Assembly (NCBI GenBank): GCA_023091735.1
Contig: JALKBU010000020.1
Location: 62,001-126,000, forward strand
Direction: 5' to 3'
DNA: 64,000 nucleotides
From: Trichomonas tenax
Taxonomy: Eukaryota > Parabasalia > Trichomonadida > Trichomonadidae
Shown piece by piece: positions 1 through 8,710 of the stretch (within the stretch, counting starts at the first letter, position 1; each line of letters begins with the position of its first letter). Below the pieces are notes generated by a model. It was not told the DNA's origin and made no database searches. It was given only the letters and a program-made list of their open reading frames with translations. A program made the translations under genes and the position numbers.

Positions 1-28
1 TGATATATAAAAAAAAGTTATGAACATT

Positions 29-1003
29 TTATTTCTTTGCGCGTGTGGTCTTCTTGACTGGCGCGTTTTGTCTTTCTCCAATGTGTATTTCGATTTCCTT
101 GATCTTGCCGATAAGGACTCTTTCTTTCTCGTCAAATTCAGTGACGAACTTTTCATGCATTTTGGCAAGTGTCTCCTTGAGCATGTCTGCTGGAACTTGT
201 GGTCCTCTATCCTTGACCTCTTCCTGCTCTACCGGTTGTGGTATTTCCGGTGGAACTTCCTTTATCTGTTCTTGAGACTCATTTCTTGGTGATGATGTCG
301 ATCTATCGCGTGATTTACTGGATCTTCCGGAATCGTGCTGTGATGAGATTGATTTCTGCTCTTCTGTATCGTTTGCTGACTCTGGAGCTGATGAAGCTAT
401 CGTGGACTGGTCCATTTCCATCTCTGAGAGTGCCGGCATAAGCGGAAGCTCAATCGTTGTCGGTCCGAGTGTGCGGAATTGAAGAACTGGCTTCTTTGTG
501 AAGCAATATTGAATCATTTTCGCATTTCTAAAGAAACTAGAAATAAAGAATTCCTGGATAATTTTAATGTCTGATATATAGAAGATTCCGGATGAAAATG
601 GAGGACGTTCAACACAATGTATCAAAAGAACGTGCTCAAATCTTTTTGCTAACTTCTCTGGTTGATAATATGGAGAGAATATAATTTGCTGAAGCATGGC
701 GATGTAAATTGTAAGAAATACGATGGATTTTGAATACGAGAACTGATTATCTGAAGCAAATAAAAGCGCTTCGTGAACTAAATCGATTAAAACTTCGCGT
801 GCTATTTCATCAACTTCTCCCTGCTCGTTCTGAACATAAGAATCGAGCTGGAACAAAAATTGAATTCGAGCGCGATACATTTGTTGATCTGGACACGAAT
901 TTATACTACAAAGATTTTGCGCTGTGATAATAGGAGAAACCATACCCCTGCTGGTAACAAAATCATCGATTCTTGTCGCTTCTTGCTCTGATAAATCGAT
1001 CAT
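29..1003 (-). CDS. CFAP119: CFAP119-like flagellar central-pair (C1a) protein
   Basis: This 324-residue protein has an N-terminal helical domain (about residues 15-190) that resembles the CLAMP domain of the C1a-32/CFAP119 (CCDC189) family. The most telling part is a PPFSSGIF stretch followed by a helix ending in a YCFTKK motif, as in family members. Residues 200-290 are a low-complexity Ser/Glu/Pro linker, and the last 60 residues form a coiled coil with a basic tail. Family members are subunits of the C1a projection of the axonemal central pair, so a role in flagellar beating is inferred. The ATG at 1001-1003 is the only credible start. The upstream spacer carries two TTACATGGCA elements. 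The assignment rests on remembered family pattern, not on a search. Confidence 0.65.
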   Translation of the reverse strand: MIDLSEQEATRIDDFVTSRGMVSPIITAQNLCSINSCPDQQMYRARIQFLFQLDSYVQNEQGEVDEIAREVLIDLVHEALLFASDNQFSYSKSIVFLTIYIAMLQQIIFSPYYQPEKLAKRFEHVLLIHCVERPPFSSGIFYISDIKIIQEFFISSFFRNAKMIQYCFTKKPVLQFRTLGPTTIELPLMPALSEMEMDQSTIASSAPESANDTEEQKSISSQHDSGRSSKSRDRSTSSPRNESQEQIKEVPPEIPQPVEQEEVKDRGPQVPADMLKETLAKMHEKFVTEFDEKERVLIGKIKEIEIHIGERQNAPVKKTTRAKK

Positions 1004-1419
1004 TAGTGGTTTTTTCTAAAATAACGAATACTGTTATTATGGGGTGCAAAATAAATTTAAAGGGGAGTGTTTACATGGCAGAAAATGCTTACATGGCAAA
1101 TAAAAATCACGATAACAATATTTGTGATAAAAATGTGTTTTTGATGTCAATAGCATCAGCATGATGAGCACTTTGATATTTTGCATGACAAAATGCGTTG
1201 CAATTGAGTGTGTTTTCAAATTCATATTTTTCAGTGTGGGTTGAACAACTTGACATCTATCAATTTATTCTCTTCACTCTCAAATGTTCTTTCATTCAGT
1301 ATCATACATTTAACAAAATAAAGAATGTTGATCGCTAAAACAGATTTTTAAATTTTCGACTTTTGTGATTCATCAATGTTTGAGAATCTAGTAATCAATT
1401 CACTTTTAGTACTTGCATC
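1004..1419. other. Divergent promoter region with two TTACATGGCA elements
   Basis: AT-rich spacer between the CFAP119-like gene (leftward) and the cupin gene (rightward). It holds two copies of TTACATGGCA (1071-1080 and 1089-1098), a related TTGCATGACA at 1181-1190 and the cupin initiator at 1400. No coding potential was recognised. Confidence 0.5.
1400..1409 (+). promoter_or_regulatory. Initiator (Inr) of the cupin gene
   Basis: TCACTTTTAG fits the trichomonad Inr consensus TCA-Py-(T/A), with the A at 1402 as the predicted transcription start, 18 nt before the ATG. This implies a very short 5' leader, as is usual for these organisms. Confidence 0.5.
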
Positions 1420-1839
1420 ATGCAGACAGTTGCTAAGACAGAGAAGTTCGGTGTTGTTGAGATTGGTGCCTTCTCAAATCTCAACAAGTATGAGCATAAT
1501 AAGGCCTTCCTTCAGAATGCTATTGGATCAACATCAATGGAGATCTCAATCACAAAGTACAACCCAGGAGAGCAGATTCCATTCTTCCATGATCATAAGA
1601 ACCACGAGGAAATCTACATTGTCACAAAAGGAAATGGTGAATTCCAACTCGATGGTAAAGTTTTCCCTATCAAAGAAGGAAGTGTTGTCCGCTGTGCGCC
1701 AGGTGTTTCTCGCAATTTGAAGAACACTGGTAATGAAGAATTGATTGTCATTTGCGCACAGGCAGACAATGGATCAATGAAGCACAAAACAATGGAAGAT
1801 TACTTCATTACACAGACAGAAGCAAAGTTCTCTAAGTAA
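1420..1839 (+). CDS. Small single-domain cupin protein
   Basis: A 139-residue single cupin barrel. The first cupin motif is visible around residues 62-75 (HDHKNHEEIYIVTKG), with two His and one Glu able to bind a metal. The second is degenerate: Pro-Gly in APGVSR and an Asn where the last His usually lies (residues 100-110). Single-domain cupins of this size are common in bacteria and are often metal-dependent isomerases, dioxygenases or binding proteins, so the substrate cannot be given. The compact bacterial-type architecture makes lateral acquisition possible but unproven. Codon use is GC-richer than the flanks, suggesting good expression. The start is supported by the Inr 18 nt upstream. 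The stop is followed by AAAA, so TAAA overlaps the stop codon as in many trichomonad 3' ends. Confidence 0.8.
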   Translation: MQTVAKTEKFGVVEIGAFSNLNKYEHNKAFLQNAIGSTSMEISITKYNPGEQIPFFHDHKNHEEIYIVTKGNGEFQLDGKVFPIKEGSVVRCAPGVSRNLKNTGNEELIVICAQADNGSMKHKTMEDYFITQTEAKFSK

Positions 1840-2154
1840 AAATAAACATATCAAATTGTTAAAATATTTTTCTTAATCTATCAAGGTCAAACCCAAATTA
1901 TATAAAAGGGTGATACAATGATTTCAATTCTTGTGTTTGTATTATTGCTAATTAACTATGTCACTGATTGTGACTTCAATATCTTTCACATCATTTTTGA
2001 TGGCAAACTTTGATGATATTTTTCATCCGATGTATGTTTGTTCTATATTTTGTTGAAATTGTAGTTTTTGTATCTTTAAATAGAAGCTGGTGAAGTGATT
2101 CTAATATTTGTGATTTAAAAATTTTGATATCTTTTACTAACAAAAAATCGACGT
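1840..2154. other. Convergent intergenic spacer
   Basis: Spacer between two convergent 3' ends. It is AT-rich with short T-runs; no gene or structured element was seen. Confidence 0.4.
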
Positions 2155-2592
2155 TTATTGAGATAAAAGGGTCTTTGCTAATTGCTTAATATCGACAAAT
2201 CCATTATCAATCTTGAGATTCTGGAATAATTGTGTCATTTGATCGTCTGTAAGTGGTCTGCGAATCTTTCCTAATACGTCTTTGACGACATCCTTGTGGA
2301 CTTTGCCTGTTCCATCTCGATCAAATAGCGTAAAGGCCTTAATAAGTTGCTTTTCTGTGCTCGCGTAACAGCCGACGTGGTGAGCGATGTAAAGATATCC
2401 GTTGCGTGATAATTTGTTTGAATTTGATATATCGGACATGATATCGTTCATTTCGTCGGCGGTCGGATTAAGACCGATCGAGCGAAGCGCACGCTCAACC
2501 ATTGATGTTTCTATGAAGACATCCTTGTCGTCATCGAACTCCTCGAACGACTTCTTATACTTCTCGAGCTGCACAGCTGTCGGAACAGACAT
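2155..2592 (-). CDS. Calmodulin/light-chain-like EF-hand protein
   Basis: A 145-residue protein with the overall length and helix pattern of calmodulin or a myosin/dynein light chain. Two loops are visible. Residues 20-31 begin D-D-D-K-D, and residues 91-102 begin D-R-D-G-T-G. In both, the twelfth position, normally Glu, is replaced (Met31, Val102), so calcium binding is probably weak or lost. The other two hands are barely recognisable. It is more likely an essential-light-chain-type subunit than a calcium sensor. Partners cannot be read from the sequence; an axonemal or cytoskeletal role is only inferred from its neighbours. The ATG at 2590-2592 is the natural start, with TGACATG-type elements 60-90 bp upstream. 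Confidence 0.8.
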   Translation of the reverse strand: MSVPTAVQLEKYKKSFEEFDDDKDVFIETSMVERALRSIGLNPTADEMNDIMSDISNSNKLSRNGYLYIAHHVGCYASTEKQLIKAFTLFDRDGTGKVHKDVVKDVLGKIRRPLTDDQMTQLFQNLKIDNGFVDIKQLAKTLLSQ

Positions 2593-2968
2593 TTTTGAGC
2601 GTTTGAATCATTCCTTTCAGTTTTTTCCAATAACTGTCATAACGCAAAATTTTATGACATGAAGCTTTTTGTCATGTAAATCGATAATATCTGTCACTCG
2701 GAATATTTCATTTGTTCCATATGAGCAGAACGCCTTTCTATGATATATCAGTTTGGATCATTTGAATGCAAGTCGCACATGTGTATATTGTAATGATGCA
2801 GATTCTTTTTGATATTTTTAATAAAGTTTTCATTTTTAAATTTTCATGATAATGTTGGAATCAAATAGCATAGAACGCATAAATCCGAGGATAATGCGTT
2901 ATAGCGCTCAATTTAAATCATTTGTGCTTAGAGTGTGAAATAAAAATCATTGAGAAAAAAACAATTGT
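2593..2968. other. EF-hand gene promoter spacer
   Basis: Holds the upstream region of the leftward EF-hand gene. TTATGACATG near 2652 and GTCATGTAAA at 2671-2680 are copies of a motif shared with other promoters in the window. The segment 2969-3046 is described with the giant coiled-coil gene. Confidence 0.4.
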
Positions 2969-3046
2969 TTATACAGAATCAGATTCATATTCATAGCAAT
3001 ATTCGGACTCATCTTCAGCAACCTTTTCGATCTGTTTCTTAAGGAA
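2969..3046 (-). other. In-frame coding-like extension beyond the stop of the giant coil gene
   Basis: After the TAA at 3047-3049 the same frame stays open for 25 codons to a second TAA at 2969-2971. The conceptual tail is acidic and Tyr/Ser-rich, ending YEYESDSV, much like the end of the main frame (NYSDISV). It may be a former C-terminus cut off by a recent stop, or a readthrough extension. Confidence 0.4.
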
Positions 3047-6000
3047 TTATACTGAAATATCGGAGTAGTTCTCGGAATCAGATGAGCTTAATGAGTGTGA
3101 TGAGGATGTCGGTGGCTTCAGAAGGCCTCTGGTTGGTCTCTGCTTAGAAGCAGAAGCAACAGTCATAGCAGCATCAGCAGCTTCGTCGTATAATGATCTT
3201 GCTTTAACAGGAGTTTTATGATCATTCTTTTCGTCTTCATCTTCCTCGTCATCATAAATATATTCATTTTCATAAACGTATTCGACGATTTCGACATCTT
3301 CATCGTATTCTCTGTCATCGATCTTAGTTGGTTCAGCATCTTCAAGAATGAGGATTTCCATTTCTCTGCGCCTTCTTTCTTCTTCTTCAAGTCTTCTTCT
3401 TTCAGCCTCTTCTGCGAGTCTCTTTTCCTCTTCTCTCATGCGCTCTTCCTCCTCTTGCTTCTTCCTCGCCTTCTCACGCTGTCTCTCGGCTTCAGCTTCG
3501 GCTTCCTTCTGCTTTCTGAGCTTTTCAAGTTCTTCCTCGAGTTTCTCAGCTTCTTCTTGCTTCCGCTTTCTTTCGGCTTCAGCTTCTTCAGCCTCTTTAC
3601 GCTTTCTTTCGGCCTCCTCTTCAGCTTCCTTCTTCCTCCTCCTTCTGGCCTCTTTAGCTTCTTCTTTCTTGCGTCTGGCCTCTTCCTCGGCTTCCTCTAC
3701 CTTACGACGTGCTTCTTCTTCAGCTTCCTTGCGTTTCCTTTCGGTCTCTTGTTCAGCTTCGAGTTTCTTCCTGTTGGCCTCCTCTTCAGCTTCCTTCTGC
3801 TTCTTCTTAGCCAAGTTCTCTGCTTCTTCCATTCTCCTCTTTGCTTCTTCCTCGGCCTCTTTGCGCTTCCTTTCGGCTTCTTCCATTCTCTTCTTGGCTT
3901 CGGCTTCAGCTTCCTGTCTTCTTCTTTCGGCCTCTTCAGATTCCTGACGCTTTCTTTCGGCTTCTTCTTCAGCTTCCTTCTTTCTTCTCCTTGCTTCTTC
4001 AGCTTCCTTCTTATGCTTGGAAACTTCTTCTTCTATCTCTTCCTTCCTGCGCTTGGCATCTTCAGCTTCTTTCTTCTTTCTTGCAACTTCTTCTTTGGCC
4101 TGATTGACTAGAGCTTCTGCCTCTGCGAGCATCTGCTTTCTTTTTTCATCGGCCTCCTTTTCTTCTTGTTCGCGCTTCTTCCTCCTTTCTTCAGCCTCTT
4201 TCTCCTCTTGCTCGCGTTTTCTTCTTCTTTCCTCAGCTTCCCTTTCTTCCTGTTCACACTTCTTTCTTCTCTCTTCGGTCTCTCTTTCTTCGCGGGCGAT
4301 TCTTTCTCTCCTCTCAGCATCTTCATGTTCTTCCTTTTCTCTCTTCAGACGCTTTCTTTCCTTCTCTTCCTTCTTCTCTTGTTCTCTCTTCCTTCTTCTT
4401 TCCTCTTCTTCTGTATCTTCGAGTTCTCTTCTTCTCCTTCTTTCAGCGTCTTCCTTTTCAGCCTGTTCTCTTCTCTTTCTTCTAGCTTCCTCTTCTTCTG
4501 CATCCTGCTGGAGTCTCTTTAATCTTCTTGCTTCCCATTCAGCATCTTCTTTAGCGCGTCTTTGTATTCTCTCTTCGTCCTCTTGCCTGTCTTCTTCCTC
4601 GCGCTTCTTTCTTCTTTCACGGTCAGCACGCTCTTCATCAATGATTTTCTTTCTGAGATTCTCAAGAGCCTCCTTTTCTTCATCGAGCTTCTTCTTGTTC
4701 TGCTTGGTGATTTCAGCGGCTTCTTCTTCGAATTTCCGCTTTCTCTCTTCCTGAGCAGCCATCTCTTGGATTTCACGGAGCTTCTTCTGTTTCTCGAACT
4801 CCTTCTGTTCGTCTTCGTATCTCTTTCTTCTTTCTTCGGCTTCCTTTTCTTCCTGTTCCTTCCTCTTTCTCTTTTCTTCTTCATGCTTTCTGTCTTCTTC
4901 TTCGCGCTTCCTTCTTCTTTCCTCATCAGCCTTTGCTTGCTGTTCTTCTAATTCCTTGCGCTTCTTTTCTGACAAAGCCATATCTTTAGTGATCTTCTGC
5001 TTGAGTTCTTCCGTGGCTCTTTCTTCCTCTTCGCGCTCCTTTCTACGCTGTTCGAGTAATTTGTTTTCTTCATCTATTTTACGCTTGTGTTCTTCCTCGA
5101 GGGCTTTTTCTTCAGCTTCTCTGCGCTTCTTCATTTCCTCTTCCGCCTTCTTAACTTCCTGTTCACGCTTCTTTCTTGCTTCCTCGGCCATTTGCTCGAG
5201 TTCCTTGAGCTTGTCTTGCATGGACCTCTCATGCTTCTTGTCAGCTTCTTCTCTTGCCTTTCTGGCTTCCTCAGCAAGTCGTTCCTCATCTTCCCTGAGT
5301 TTCCTTGCTTCCTCGACAAGCTTATCGGCCTCTTCGCGCTTCTTTCTTGATTCTTCGATCATCTTGTCTTCTTCCTCCTGGCGGTGCTTGCGTGCTTGTT
5401 CAGCCTTTTTCTCTTCTTCCTCGAGCTTTCTCTTTCTTTTTTCGTCTTCCTTCTGATGTTGTTCTCTTAACTTTTCGAGTTCTTTCTCAGCCTCATCGAG
5501 TTTTCTTCTAGCCTCAGCTTGCTTCTTTTGGCGCTCTTCTTCCTCTTCTTCGAGTTTTCGTCTTCTTTCTTCATCTTCCTTTCTGCGCTTTTCTTCTTCC
5601 TCTTGGATCTTCTTTCTCCTCTCTTCTTCTTCCTTCTGCTGTTTGGCCTTTCTCTCTTTTTCTTCATCATCGAGGCGCTTTCTGTGCTTCTCGAGCTCTT
5701 CTTCGAGCTTCTTCTTTCTCTCTTCTTCCTCCTTATTGGCTTTTGCCTTTCTTTCGGCTTCTTCTCTATCAGCCTTCTCCTTGCGCTTCTTTTCATCTCC
5801 TTCGTACTGCTTCTTCTTTTGTTCGAGCTCTTCTTCAAGCTTCTTTCTTGCTTCAGCAGATTCTGCGTTCATCTTTCTTCTGATTTCATCCTCTTCATCA
5901 GCAAGTTTCTTCTTTCTCTCTTCCTCCTCTTCGGCCAATTGCTTTCTTCTTTCCTCTTCTTCGTCAGCCAACTGCTTCATTCTCTCAGCCTGCTCCTTTT

Positions 6001-7879
6001 CGAGCTTCTCTCTGAGTTCTTTCTCATCTTCCTCGAGTTTCTTCCTTCTCTCGGCTTCTTCCTTTTCGGCCTTTTCTCTCTTTTCAGCAGCTTCGGCTTC
6101 GAGTTGTCTCTTTTGTCTTTCGAGATCAGCCATCTTCTTTCTTCTTTCCTGCTTAGCTTCTTCAGCTTTCTTTCTCGCTTCCTCGCGTCTTTCTGCGTCT
6201 TCCTTCTCGAGTTCTTGGCGCTTTCTTTCCAATTCATCGGCAATTTGCTTTCTTTCTTCTTCATCCTTCATTGCTTGTTGCCTTCTCTGCTTTTCAACTT
6301 CTTCGAGTTGGTGCTTCTTTTCCTCGAGTTCTCTTTCATTAGCAAGTCTCTGGGCTTCAATGACATTCTTTCTGGCCTGATCTTCGAGTTCTAACTCTCT
6401 TCTCCTTCTTTCTAACTCTTCTGCGAGTCTCCTCTTTTCTTCTTCTTGCTGCTGCCTTAACCGGGCATCTTCCTCAGCGAGAGCTCTCTCTTTGGCCATG
6501 ATTTCTTCTTCTTTTTGTTTTGTTTCTTCTTCGAGTTTTTCTTCTTTCCTTTTTCTCTCTTCTTCCTCTTTCTTTCTCTGTTCTTCGGCCTCTTTTCTCT
6601 TCTTTTCTTCCTCTTCGAGCTTTTTTCTCTGCTCTTCGAGTCTCTTCTTTTCTTCTTCAATACGCTTTTCTTCTTGTTTTCTCTTTTCTTCGGCCTCCTT
6701 TTGTTTCCTTTCTTCCTCTTGTTTGCGCTTTTCTTCGGCTTCCTTTCTCTTCTTTTCTTCTTCTTGCTTCTTCTTTTCTTCCTCTTGCTTGTGTTTCTCT
6801 TCGGCCTCCTTCTGTCTGCGCTTTTCTTCCTCTTCCTTCTTACGCTTCTCTTCTTCTTGTCTGCGTTTTTCTTCTTCCTCTTGGCGGCGCTTTCCTTCCT
6901 CTTCTTGTTTCTTTCTTTCTTCTTCTATGCGCTTCCTTTCTTCTCTTCTGCGCTGTTTTTCCTCGGCCTTACGCTTTTCTTCTTCCTCTATTCTGCGCCT
7001 CTCCTCTTCCTCTTGTCTGTGCTTCTCTTCTTCTTTCTCGCGACACTTTCTTTCTTCTTCTTCAGCTTTTCGGCGCTTTTCCGCTTCAATCGCTTGCTTC
7101 TTAGTGAGGCGCTCGCGCTCAAGTCTTGCAAGTCTCTGTTCTGGCGTTTCGTTACCGATCCATTGCTGATTGTTGTCCCAATCGTCTTTCGCCGTAGTAA
7201 CGAGTTTCTGGAGTTCCCTCAACTGCTCTGGAGGAATTTTGTTGTCATCAAGAATGAGTGTATCTAAACGACGTGTATCTTTGCGAGATTTAGGCTCTTG
7301 AAGAATGAATTTGCGGAAAACGTCAACAAGGCGAGGATCTAATGCGCAATCTGTCATTTCGACTCTCTTAAATTGATATGGAGAGATCTTTTCGAGATTA
7401 CCTCTGATTGCAATTGGTTCAAGAGGGACATGGTCGATTCTTAAGACATCAACAGTGTTATTGCAGACGTGTAGTGAATCAAATAGCTCGTTAAGTGATT
7501 GCTGAGGAATCTTCATATTTGAGATTTGCAATGTTTTGAGTGTTTTCGATTTGGGAAGAACAATGCTTAAAATCTTGAAAAGGTAGTTTAAGTAGTTTGG
7601 TTTTAACGTGTGCATTGAGTTTTGAATAATTTCTTGATTTCGTTTATTCTTGTTTAAGCTCTTCTCTTCTTTCATTAAGAGATCGCATGAGAATCTGATG
7701 CCTTCCACCTTCTTAAATATGATATTAGGCAAAGGATGGAAAAATTTATCATAATCTTCTGCTTTCATCTCCGAAAAATCGTAAGAGCAGAATATTTTGT
7801 CGCCATGACCGAGTTCGTACATTTCTTCGACTGTGAATGGAATCACTTCAGTCTCAGAGGCCTCTGGCGAGATAATCAT
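3047..7879 (-). CDS. Giant LRR-plus-coiled-coil (trichohyalin-like) protein
   Basis: A 1610-residue protein. Residues 1-240 form a folded head with spaced leucine-rich segments (such as LKTLQISNMKI and LDTLILDDNKI) like a short leucine-rich-repeat domain. From about 240 to 1480 the chain is almost pure Glu, Lys, Arg, Ala and Gln with R/K-x-x-E-E periodicity, without prolines, which predicts a very long single alpha helix or coiled coil on the order of 0.18 micrometres. The last 130 residues are acidic, then Ser-rich. Such proteins build filaments and rootlets; in trichomonads the costa, pelta-axostyle and basal-body fibres are candidate sites (inference). The coding strand is purine-rich, which produces long false frames on the other strand. 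Similarity searches in the rod would be uninformative. Confidence 0.85.
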   Translation of the reverse strand: MIISPEASETEVIPFTVEEMYELGHGDKIFCSYDFSEMKAEDYDKFFHPLPNIIFKKVEGIRFSCDLLMKEEKSLNKNKRNQEIIQNSMHTLKPNYLNYLFKILSIVLPKSKTLKTLQISNMKIPQQSLNELFDSLHVCNNTVDVLRIDHVPLEPIAIRGNLEKISPYQFKRVEMTDCALDPRLVDVFRKFILQEPKSRKDTRRLDTLILDDNKIPPEQLRELQKLVTTAKDDWDNNQQWIGNETPEQRLARLERERLTKKQAIEAEKRRKAEEEERKCREKEEEKHRQEEEERRRIEEEEKRKAEEKQRRREERKRIEEERKKQEEEGKRRQEEEEKRRQEEEKRKKEEEEKRRQKEAEEKHKQEEEKKKQEEEKKRKEAEEKRKQEEERKQKEAEEKRKQEEKRIEEEKKRLEEQRKKLEEEEKKRKEAEEQRKKEEEERKRKEEKLEEETKQKEEEIMAKERALAEEDARLRQQQEEEKRRLAEELERRRRELELEDQARKNVIEAQRLANERELEEKKHQLEEVEKQRRQQAMKDEEERKQIADELERKRQELEKEDAERREEARKKAEEAKQERRKKMADLERQKRQLEAEAAEKREKAEKEEAERRKKLEEDEKELREKLEKEQAERMKQLADEEEERRKQLAEEEEERKKKLADEEDEIRRKMNAESAEARKKLEEELEQKKKQYEGDEKKRKEKADREEAERKAKANKEEEERKKKLEEELEKHRKRLDDEEKERKAKQQKEEEERRKKIQEEEEKRRKEDEERRRKLEEEEEERQKKQAEARRKLDEAEKELEKLREQHQKEDEKRKRKLEEEEKKAEQARKHRQEEEDKMIEESRKKREEADKLVEEARKLREDEERLAEEARKAREEADKKHERSMQDKLKELEQMAEEARKKREQEVKKAEEEMKKRREAEEKALEEEHKRKIDEENKLLEQRRKEREEEERATEELKQKITKDMALSEKKRKELEEQQAKADEERRRKREEEDRKHEEEKRKRKEQEEKEAEERRKRYEDEQKEFEKQKKLREIQEMAAQEERKRKFEEEAAEITKQNKKKLDEEKEALENLRKKIIDEERADRERRKKREEEDRQEDEERIQRRAKEDAEWEARRLKRLQQDAEEEEARRKRREQAEKEDAERRRRRELEDTEEEERRRKREQEKKEEKERKRLKREKEEHEDAERRERIAREERETEERRKKCEQEEREAEERRRKREQEEKEAEERRKKREQEEKEADEKRKQMLAEAEALVNQAKEEVARKKKEAEDAKRRKEEIEEEVSKHKKEAEEARRRKKEAEEEAERKRQESEEAERRRQEAEAEAKKRMEEAERKRKEAEEEAKRRMEEAENLAKKKQKEAEEEANRKKLEAEQETERKRKEAEEEARRKVEEAEEEARRKKEEAKEARRRRKKEAEEEAERKRKEAEEAEAERKRKQEEAEKLEEELEKLRKQKEAEAEAERQREKARKKQEEEERMREEEKRLAEEAERRRLEEEERRRREMEILILEDAEPTKIDDREYDEDVEIVEYVYENEYIYDDEEDEDEKNDHKTPVKARSLYDEAADAAMTVASASKQRPTRGLLKPPTSSSHSLSSSDSENYSDISV

Positions 7880-8710
7880 TTGTATTTATTTAATAAATTT
7901 AGAATAAATTTTATATCATTTTTTGGTTTATAGGATTTTGGAGCTGTTTGATAGAAGAAAACACAATAAAAAATAAATAACAGCGAATGTTATCAAAAAA
8001 TCAAAAATACCATATAAATTGATGCCTATGAAGTGTATACGTCATGAATTTCAACCATTTTCCGCCAGAATTTGGAAAATTAGTTGGACAAAAGTGAATA
8101 GTTTACGTGTCATATATTCACTCGGATTTAATTTGTTGCTATTCCAAGATGTAAACAATAAAATATTAATTAACTTTCGATACTTATCATATTTTTCTAG
8201 ACTATGTGGACAAATATCTTAATTATGATCATTTTAGATAATGAATCTTCTTAATATTTCATATTGGGCTTAAATATTCTATATTTATTTATAATATAGA
8301 TGCAATAGAACATATTATATAATATGTTCATCTTCAATAATTAAAAATAAATTTCTCAAGAAATATATTATTGAAATAGACTTGAGTCTATAATAAAATG
8401 ATTATATTAAATGCTTTGTGACAATGTTTACTGTGAGTTCATCTTTATATCAAATATAAAATGAGTTTTAATGATGTTTTAGAAAGGTTCGAAATAGGTT
8501 CGGTTAGTTTTTTATCCAAATTCTCGAAAAACAAAGTGTCTAATATATAAAGCATTGAAAAGCGAGAAATAGTGATTTTATAATGGGCAGAAAGGAATGA
8601 AGAGAGAAAATAATAAACCACACATGTGTGACAATCTGTCATACAAAAAAATTAGGGTTTGCAACCAAACATCCCCTCAAAATTTCCAAATACATAAAAT
8701 TGGTGAACCA
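7880..8710. other. Divergent AT-rich spacer with a 22-bp palindrome
   Basis: Separates two divergent coiled-coil genes. It contains a perfect 22-bp palindrome at 8308-8329 (arm GAACATATTAT) and a TTTACGTGTCA element near 8102-8112. An open frame extends upstream of the next gene to 8597 but looks like leader sequence. Confidence 0.4.

Noticed and set aside
3163..7267. Many long open frames on both strands across the coiled-coil giant, including a 297-codon and a 291-codon rightward frame
   Set aside because: They are shadows of a purine-rich coding strand; the translations are Ser/Phe/Leu runs without protein-like composition.
8597..8710. Upstream ATG extending the 605-residue coiled-coil protein by 38 residues
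   Set aside because: The extra residues are compositionally unlike the rest and look like leader sequence; the ATG at 8711 opens the regular helical domain. Not fully excluded.
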